A program made the translations under genes and the position numbers. Source: CAYTOJ01 sp964439415 (lineage in GTDB: Bacteria > Pseudomonadota > Alphaproteobacteria > Rickettsiales > CAZAGG01). From it: a stretch of DNA of 12,326 nt. The DNA lies in NCBI GenBank assembly GCA_964439415.1, contig CAYTOJ010000056.1, positions 1 through 12,326 of the forward strand. Reading direction: 5' to 3'. The notes beneath the pieces are model-generated. The model was not told where the DNA came from, searched no databases, and was given only the letters and a program-made list of their open reading frames with translations. Shown in pieces: positions 8,161 through 12,326 of the stretch (position 1 is the first letter of the stretch; each line of letters begins with the position of its first letter).

Positions 8161-8302
8161 GACCTCTTTCGTAACTCTACTGCGCTGGCAAACTCGCTTG
8201 TCACTGCGCTTCTCAAATCCGCATGTACTTCTTTGTACACTTGCGTTTCTGCGATGCTCGCTTCGCGCATTTTGCTCACCGCAGCGAGTTCCGAAAGAGG
8301 TC
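8161..8302 (+). mobile_element. 142-bp MITE-like palindromic element, copy 2
   Basis: Second copy of the element, inverted relative to 6256-6397 and about 96% identical by eye. The outer ends are GACCTCTTTCG and CGAAAGAGGTC, with imperfect inverted repeats of about 24 bp. TA lies on each side (8159-8160, 8303-8304). The fold-back centre, TGTAC-TTCTTT-GTACA at 8224-8239, is at the exact midpoint of the unit. A chance open frame of about 60 codons runs through it but has no ribosome binding site and no protein-like pattern. The 378-bp gap between rpsI and gap holds this element, a hairpin at 8310-8336, a T-rich stretch near 8105-8122 after rpsI that lacks a good stem, and the AT-rich gap leader; I see no gene in it. 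Confidence 0.85.
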
Positions 8303-8309
8303 TATTATA

Positions 8310-8336
8310 TAGCGACTACCGAAAAGGTACTCGCTA
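8310..8336. other. Hairpin at the edge of MITE copy 2
   Basis: TAGCGACTACC (8310-8320) pairs with GGTACTCGCTA (8326-8336) around a GAAAA loop: 11 pairs with one C-C mismatch. No U-tract follows, so it is not a classical terminator. It stands in the leader region of gap, about 85 bp before the ATG, and 8 bp from the MITE end, much as the hairpin at 6401-6435 abuts copy 1. Confidence 0.5.
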
Positions 8337-8421
8337 GAGACCACTAGTTAAAAGTGCTTGCCCTGCTGATTATCATAGGTTAAATCCCGCTTAATTTTAT
8401 ATTAATATATAGGTTTGGTGT

Positions 8422-9426
8422 ATGGTAGTTAGGATTGCGATTAATGGCCTGGGTAGAATTGGCCGCCAGGTTTTGCGGGCAGTTTTTGAAGAAAAAAGAT
8501 GGGGCGAGCTGGAGATAGTCTCCATCAATGGTCCAGCCAGTGCTGATGTTCATGCTCACCTGCTGAAATATGATTCTGTGCATGGCGTGTTTAAAGAAGA
8601 AATCAAAGCTGAGGAAAATGCCCTGGTTATTGCCGGGCGTAGAATACCGCTAACCAGGGAGAGAGATACCGCAAAATTGGACTGGAAAGGCGTTGACATA
8701 GTTCTGGAATGCACAGGCAAATTCACCAAAAGGGCAGATGCTGAACTTCACCTGAAGCAAGGTGCGAAAAAAGTACTTATCTCCGCCCCCTCCCCTGACG
8801 CTGAAGCTACAATAGTATACGGCGTGAATAACGATGCACTAAAACCTGACCATAAAATAATCTCAGTTGGTTCCTGTACCACTAACTGCCTGGCTCCCGT
8901 AGCGAAGGTACTGCATGATAATATCGGCATTGAGGTAGGCTTCATGACCACCATACATTCCTATACCTCCGACCAGAACATACACGATGGCAGCCATAAG
9001 GATCTGCGCCGCGCCAGGGCAGCCGCACTTTCCATGGTTCCCACCTCAACCGGTGCAGCAAAGGCGTTGAGCCTGGTTCTGCCAAGTCTGGAGGGCAAGC
9101 TGGACGGAGCAGCCATTCGTGTGCCAACACCTAATGTATCACTGGTGGATCTTAAATTCACCGCAACCCGCGATACCAGTGTTAGTGAAATCAATGAACT
9201 GATGAAGGATGCATCCCTGAAATCACCACTCAAAGGCGTGCTGGCGTATAACGATGAACAAACGGTATCAATTGACTATAACCACCACCCGGCCAGTTCA
9301 ATCTTTGACTCCACCCAGACAAAAGTTCTGCAAAAACGCTTTTGCCGCGCAGCCGCCTGGTATGATAACGAATGGGGCTTCAGCCTGCGTATGCTGGACG
9401 TAGCAGTGCTGGCTGGCTCGAGATGA
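8422..9426 (+). CDS. gap: Glyceraldehyde-3-phosphate dehydrogenase, type I
   Basis: Interconverts glyceraldehyde 3-phosphate and 1,3-bisphosphoglycerate with NAD(P), in the cytoplasm. The 334 residues are full family length. They show the Rossmann motif I-N-G-L-G-R-I-G-R (7-15), the active-site S-C-T-T-N-C with catalytic C152, the T-I-H-S-Y-T segment with H179, the H-K-D-L-R-R-A-R-A-A and T-S-T-G-A-A-K-A phosphate-site segments, and the C-terminal W-Y-D-N-E-W-G. After the second beta strand the sequence is I-N-G-P (G37, P38), where NAD-specific GapA enzymes have N-D. Loss of that Asp is typical of NADP-using or dual-specificity forms such as Bacillus GapB, so the enzyme may serve gluconeogenesis (inference). 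An AGG eight bases before the ATG is a modest ribosome binding site. pgk, a common partner, is not adjacent. Confidence 0.97.
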   Translation: MVVRIAINGLGRIGRQVLRAVFEEKRWGELEIVSINGPASADVHAHLLKYDSVHGVFKEEIKAEENALVIAGRRIPLTRERDTAKLDWKGVDIVLECTGKFTKRADAELHLKQGAKKVLISAPSPDAEATIVYGVNNDALKPDHKIISVGSCTTNCLAPVAKVLHDNIGIEVGFMTTIHSYTSDQNIHDGSHKDLRRARAAALSMVPTSTGAAKALSLVLPSLEGKLDGAAIRVPTPNVSLVDLKFTATRDTSVSEINELMKDASLKSPLKGVLAYNDEQTVSIDYNHHPASSIFDSTQTKVLQKRFCRAAAWYDNEWGFSLRMLDVAVLAGSR

Positions 9427-9476
9427 ATCCCCTCTCTTCATCTCGGCTAATTACTGCTATATCAATAGGGGTTTTT
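9419..9476 (+). terminator. Hairpin over the gap stop codon with downstream T-run; possible terminator
   Basis: CGAGATGAA (9419-9427) is perfectly complementary to TTCATCTCG (9437-9445); the gap TGA lies within the left arm. The nine-base loop contains CCCCT (9429-9433), which can pair with AGGGG (9467-9471), and TTTTT follows at 9472-9476. The pairing could form an unusual pseudoknot-like 3' end. A simple stem directly before the T-run is not present, so terminator function is uncertain. Confidence 0.4.
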
Positions 9477-10094
9477 CTATCTCTGATGCTCATTAAAAAG
9501 TCCCTTGAAATTATCAAGGAAGCCTCCCATGCCCCCCCCCCTAGGTATTTGAGGATTCCTGAATTTGTCAGCATCTGCGTTGGAGATATAAACAGCGCCA
9601 TGATAAGCACCACTTCCAATAAAAGGCTCCCGATTAATCTCAAGAATCTCAAGAGCCCCAAAAAAATCAAGGGGCGGTGTATCTATACGAACACGATTAT
9701 CTGTGTACTTCTTTTTTCTGGTTCTTGAGTCATAGGCATCTCCAGGAGCTTCCGCACATTCTGCGCTTTTCACAATCTTAAGAGCCTGCTCTGGAGTTAA
9801 TATTTTAGGAATACCGTAGTTTTCCTCAAGAACTTTAATTTCATCATTCCCTTTGAAAGCTATTGTGCAGGAGCCATCATCACTCAATTCTCCTGAAATT
9901 ATCACATCACCACCAGTTCCGGGGGCATGTGTGCACCAGTACCCAGTATAATGCTCATCCATCCCAAATTCCTTGAATAACTGGTGCGCATTGCCTGCAT
10001 TTTTAACAGGATAATATAAGTTAATTAAATTTTCTTTTGGAAGCCTCACCACACGAGGAAACTGCGTAACCTCCACATTCCCAAATTTAGGCAT
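9477..10094 (-). CDS. Hypothetical protein, 205 aa, with a poly-G tract near its 3' end
   Basis: I do not recognise a family. The product has no signal peptide and no transmembrane segment; it is rather hydrophilic, with Y-W-C-T-H-A-P-G-T-G-G-D at about residues 52-63, a basic R-T-R-K-K-K stretch, a D-T-P-P-L-D-F-F-G-A-L-E segment and a Gly-rich end. The ATG at 10094 is preceded by GAAAG, a weak ribosome binding site. A weak TTGCCA/TAATAA pair with a short 15-bp spacer (10139-10113) could be a promoter. Codons look more A/T-rich than in ftsQ and gap. Ten G on the coding strand encode part of R-G-G-G (about residues 185-188), so slippage would change the last residues. It stands on the same strand as ftsQ, where ftsA would be expected. 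That the frame is open for 205 codons and starts cleanly supports a real gene. Confidence 0.65.
   Translation of the reverse strand: MPKFGNVEVTQFPRVVRLPKENLINLYYPVKNAGNAHQLFKEFGMDEHYTGYWCTHAPGTGGDVIISGELSDDGSCTIAFKGNDEIKVLEENYGIPKILTPEQALKIVKSAECAEAPGDAYDSRTRKKKYTDNRVRIDTPPLDFFGALEILEINREPFIGSGAYHGAVYISNADADKFRNPQIPRGGGMGGFLDNFKGLFNEHQR
9532..9541 (-). repeat. Homopolymer of ten G (coding strand) inside the hypothetical gene
   Basis: Ten consecutive C on the plus strand, that is ten G in the coding sense, the longest G/C run in the window. As read, the frame gives a 17-residue tail after the tract. One G fewer gives a 50-residue tail ending at 9380, inside the gap coding region on the other strand. 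One G more gives five residues and a stop. Tracts of this length are prone to replication slippage and to sequencing error. Confidence 0.9.
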
Positions 10095-10207
10095 ACTTAA
10101 CTTTCAATTTGCTTATTAAAAATCGCTCAATAATGGCAACTTAACAAATATCGTTGAAGTATTTATGACTAAACAGAAGCTTACATTCCAAAACTTAAGA
10201 TCAGGAC

Positions 10208-11059
10208 TCAGGTCGACTCACCGGATTTAGGCTGTGGAGGGCTGAGCGCACCTTCTGGCAGGCCGATAAAAACCCGGTCTTTCAGCCTTAGGTCTATAGT
10301 TAGGATATTGCGCTTGAAAATATCCTTGCCCTTATCTAGTTCCGCCAGGTAATTCCAGGCGGCTTCGCATTCATCCTCCGGCAGTTTTATGATGACACCG
10401 TTATAAAGTTTTACATCCCACCTTCTGTCGCCCACTAAAGTCAGGCTGGATATTTCATTGAATAAATCCCTTTGAGCTGCCAGAAGCCTGAGCATGGAAT
10501 ATATCTTCGCCGGGGCGTTACGCCCTAATACTATCGGCAAGTCTGAATACTGCTCAACGTGTTTATCTGTTATTATAAAACCATCCTTATCAATCAGGTA
10601 AAGCTGGCTGGCGCTTTGCCACAGGGCTACCGGCTTTCTTTCTTTTATATCCACCTGGATTATCCCCGGCAGCTTGCGGCTTATAGTGGCCTCACGAACC
10701 CAGCCCAATTTCTCTATGGCTACTTTGCTATCCTGAGCCGGTATGGAAAAAATGGGATCACCTTTTTTAATGCCAAGTGCGCGGACTATATCCTCCATAG
10801 CCGCTTTTTCCCGGCCTGAGATAATCACTTCCTTAACCTCCAGCCCCATCCTTCGCTGTATGGAATGGCCTGTTTCCTTAAAATAGCCAGCCATAGCTTT
10901 TGCCGGATAACTATCATCAAGCCAGAAGCCAAATACCAGAATCATTACTGCAATCAGTGCCGCCGTCAGCAAACCGGTTTTCAAAAGATAGGAGTTTACA
11001 ACTCTCCTGAATGCCCTGATGCGGGAGATTTTCCGGCACTCCCACTCCCTTCTCGTCAT
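10208..11059 (-). CDS. ftsQ: Cell division protein FtsQ
   Basis: Bitopic inner-membrane divisome protein that links early and late division proteins through FtsB/FtsL in the periplasm. The 283 residues show a basic cytoplasmic N-terminus (1-28), a single transmembrane helix (about 29-47), then a POTRA domain (about 73-142: V-K-E-V-I-I-S-G, I-F-S-I-P, L-G-W-V-R-E-A-T-I-S-R-K-L-P, I-x-V-D-I-K-E-R-K-P-V-A-L-W). The FtsQ C-terminal domain follows (L-I-D-K-D-G, D-L-P-I-V-L-G, R-R-W-D-V-K-L, I-D-L-R-L-K-D-R). It begins 7 bp after the ddl stop, so the two are surely co-transcribed and probably translationally coupled; there is no strong Shine-Dalgarno sequence. The usual next gene, ftsA, is absent; a 113-bp spacer and an unrelated gene follow. 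Confidence 0.95.
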   Translation of the reverse strand: MTRREWECRKISRIRAFRRVVNSYLLKTGLLTAALIAVMILVFGFWLDDSYPAKAMAGYFKETGHSIQRRMGLEVKEVIISGREKAAMEDIVRALGIKKGDPIFSIPAQDSKVAIEKLGWVREATISRKLPGIIQVDIKERKPVALWQSASQLYLIDKDGFIITDKHVEQYSDLPIVLGRNAPAKIYSMLRLLAAQRDLFNEISSLTLVGDRRWDVKLYNGVIIKLPEDECEAAWNYLAELDKGKDIFKRNILTIDLRLKDRVFIGLPEGALSPPQPKSGEST

Positions 11060-11066
11060 ACCGCTT

Positions 11067-12152
11067 TTATGCTCTATTGCCAGGAAGAGCCTCCTTAATT
11101 AAAAAATCAACCAGTTGTTCATAACTGATGCCTGCATGATTTGCAATCTCAGGTGTCAGTGAAAGCGGTGTCATCCCCGGCTGGGTATTTATTTCCAGGA
11201 TGTATATATTACCAGGCTCGCCAATATACCACTCTTTGTTCAAGAGTTGGTATAATTGTTTATCTTGACTGGGGGATACTCCCCCGTCAGGGCTAAAAAC
11301 AACTTCGTTGTTTTCTTTACGCCCTGACCCCCGCGCTTCGCGGGTCGCTTCGCTCCATACCGAATCCAACTTTTGAAGTTGGTTCGGTATAGTATCATCA
11401 TAACGGAAGTCTGACCTGGTGACACCTTTGCAGCCAAGGGCATTGTGCGCCTGCACGGCGTAGTCACATATCTTCTTATAAGCATCAATATGAATGGGCG
11501 CTGGCATCAAGTGCCTGGCCTTGCCGGGAGTATATTTAGCCTCATAGTCATAAAAGCCACTGTCCGGCACTATTTCAATCGCGCCTAAGGCTTTACCATT
11601 CATTACCGCCACCTGGACTTCCCGGCCTGGTATATAACGCTCTATCAGATACTCCTCATCAGGATTTATATCATGCAAAGCTGATTTATCACCGCCCATT
11701 ACAATGCAGACCCCAACGCTGGAGCCTTCAGCTATGGGCTTTACCACATAGTTATCAAAACCATGCAGAGTATCACTATCCGCCAGAATATCAGCACCAC
11801 TAGCAAGTTTGCCTTCTACAACAGGAATGCCTGCAGCCTGGAAAAAAAGTTTCGCCGCAGGTTTATTCATAGCCACTGATGAGGCCAGCACACCGGAATG
11901 GGTATATGGTATGCCCATAATCTCCAGCATACCCTGAATACATCCATCCTCCCCGTAATGGCCATGCAGAGCGTTAAATGCCACATCCGGCTTTATTTGC
12001 CGCAATTTCTCCGCTGCATCATTGCCGACATCGAGAGCCACTGCGTCATAACCCAGAGCTTTAAGAGCCTCCATAACGCCCTTGCCGCTGCTTAAGGAAA
12101 CTTCACGCTCCCTGCTCATTCCCCCCATTAAAACCACAACCCTTAGTGGCAT
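11067..12152 (-). CDS. ddl: D-alanine--D-alanine ligase with an in-frame palindromic insert
   Basis: ATP-grasp enzyme joining two D-alanines for the peptidoglycan precursor, in the cytoplasm. The chosen start (12152) has AGG with a five-base spacing before the ATG and gives 361 residues; an ATG at 12164 (365 aa) lacks a ribosome binding site. Motifs: L-M-G-G-M-S-x-E-R-E-V-S-L (E15), L-H-G-x-x-G-E-D-G, V-K-P-x-x-E-G-S-S-V-G-V, and Y-D-Y-E-A-K-Y, whose Tyr marks D-Ala rather than D-lactate specificity. The catalytic end has R246, D248, E320 and N322 in E-I-N-T-Q-P-G-M-T. Between D248 and E320 lie 72 positions, against about 13-17 in normal Ddl. Removing 55 codons (P256 to about I310) restores D-D-T-I-G-E-P-G-N-I-Y and a length of 306, typical of DdlB. 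The insert falls in the surface turn before the last catalytic strand, so the enzyme may still work. It overlaps nothing and precedes ftsQ by 7 bp. Confidence 0.94.
   Translation of the reverse strand: MPLRVVVLMGGMSREREVSLSSGKGVMEALKALGYDAVALDVGNDAAEKLRQIKPDVAFNALHGHYGEDGCIQGMLEIMGIPYTHSGVLASSVAMNKPAAKLFFQAAGIPVVEGKLASGADILADSDTLHGFDNYVVKPIAEGSSVGVCIVMGGDKSALHDINPDEEYLIERYIPGREVQVAVMNGKALGAIEIVPDSGFYDYEAKYTPGKARHLMPAPIHIDAYKKICDYAVQAHNALGCKGVTRSDFRYDDTIPNQLQKLDSVWSEATREARGSGRKENNEVVFSPDGGVSPSQDKQLYQLLNKEWYIGEPGNIYILEINTQPGMTPLSLTPEIANHAGISYEQLVDFLIKEALPGNRA
11225..11391 (-). mobile_element. Palindromic element inserted in frame in ddl (RPE-like)
   Basis: A run of hairpins fills this stretch. 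At one end TATACCACTCTT (11225-11236) pairs with AAGAGTTGGTATA (11242-11254). At the other ATACCGAATCCAACTT (11357-11372) pairs with AAGTTGGTTCGGTAT (11376-11390); each has one bulge. Between them, GTCAGGGC (11286-11293) pairs with GCCCTGAC (11321-11328) around an inner stem AAAACAAC/GTTGTTTT. GGGGG-ATACT-CCCCC lies at 11271-11285, and GACCC..GCG pairs with CGCGGGTC near 11326-11346. The unit begins TATACC and ends GGTATA; assuming a TA duplication, the net insertion is 165 bp, 55 codons. It encodes a polar, stop-free peptide. Shape, size and in-frame placement resemble Rickettsia palindromic elements, though I cannot assign it to a known RPE family. Confidence 0.8.
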
Positions 12153-12248
12153 ACCTACCTGCATTTATTTCAAGCACGATATTACATGTTCATGGATTTT
12201 TTCCTAGGCAATTTTAGTTTGGCACTTTAAGAAGCTTAATTCTCCTTA

Positions 12249-12322
12249 GCGGGCGTTGTATAATGGTAATACGTGAGCTTCCCAAGCTTAAGCCGTGGGT
12301 TCGATTCCCATCGCCCGCTCCA
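12249..12322 (+). tRNA. tRNA-Gly (anticodon CCC)
   Basis: All four arms fold. The acceptor GCGGGCG (12249-12255) pairs with CGCCCGC (12312-12318); the D stem is GTAT/ATAC with AATGGTA loop; the anticodon stem is TGAGC/GCTTA with loop TTCCCAA; the T arm is GTGGG-TTCGATT-CCCAT. The loop places CCC at positions 34-36, so it reads the glycine codon GGG. Discriminator T and an encoded CCA (12320-12322) follow. The close alphaproteobacterial tRNA-Gly(TCC) differs at the wobble base. It is divergent from ddl; no clear promoter was found in the 96 bp between them. Confidence 0.95.
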
Positions 12323-12326
12323 GTTA

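Noticed and set aside
8152..8337. 61-codon open frame through MITE copy 2
   Set aside because: It spans the element and its hairpin, has no ribosome binding site, and the frame is not kept as an equivalent gene in copy 1.
9372..9728. 118-codon plus-strand open frame overlapping the end of gap and the hypothetical gene
   Set aside because: Its first part is an off-frame reading of gap and the rest is antisense to the 205-aa gene, with no start signal.
11240..11488. 82-codon minus-strand frame across the ddl insert as a possible separate gene or sign of a frameshift
   Set aside because: The ddl frame reads through the insert without stop and resumes its motifs, so the other frame is a shadow.

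Overview
The window looks like part of an alphaproteobacterial chromosome. The support is a 1571-residue NAD-glutamate dehydrogenase of the very large (GDH180) class common in that group, a ddl-ftsQ pair with Alphaproteobacteria-like protein sequence, and a tRNA-Gly with the alphaproteobacterial consensus shape. Two kinds of small palindromic mobile DNA are present, one of them inserted in frame inside a protein gene. That habit is best known from Rickettsiales such as Rickettsia and Wolbachia, so a host-associated member of Rickettsiales, Holosporales or a neighbouring lineage is plausible. This last step is inference. A retained acetolactate synthase regulatory subunit would be unusual for a strongly reduced Rickettsia.

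Layout from left to right. (1) The 3' part of a membrane methyltransferase-like gene (1-642, +) runs in from outside the window. (2) It faces the giant NAD-GDH gene (655-5370, -), which is divergent from cysQ (5382-6176, +) with only 11 bp between the chosen starts. (3) Between cysQ and the convergent ilvN (6481-6999, -) lies a 142-bp MITE-like element followed by a 12-bp-stem hairpin. (4) ilvN is divergent from the ribosomal operon rplM-rpsI (7119-8043, +), which has a good sigma70-type promoter. (5) After rpsI lies a second 142-bp MITE copy in the opposite orientation, again with a hairpin at its edge. (6) gap (8422-9426, +) follows and is convergent with an unrecognised 205-codon gene (9477-10094, -) that carries a run of ten G on its coding strand. 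(7) ftsQ (10208-11059, -) and ddl (11067-12152, -) form a compact pair. ddl carries a hairpin-rich insertion of about 165 bp, exactly 55 codons, in its ATP-grasp domain. (8) A tRNA-Gly(CCC) gene (12249-12322, +) ends the window.

Functionally this is mostly housekeeping: glutamate catabolism to 2-oxoglutarate, sulfur nucleotide recycling, control of branched-chain amino acid synthesis, ribosome assembly, triose-phosphate interconversion, peptidoglycan precursor synthesis and septum formation. The genes are not arranged in their classical clusters: ilvN is not beside ilvB, gap is not beside pgk, and ftsQ is not followed by ftsA. This suggests a rearranged chromosome. The most interesting content is the palindromic DNA: the MITE pair, the in-frame element in ddl, and a shared ATACC/GGTAT hairpin terminus seen in both an intergenic hairpin and the ddl insert.
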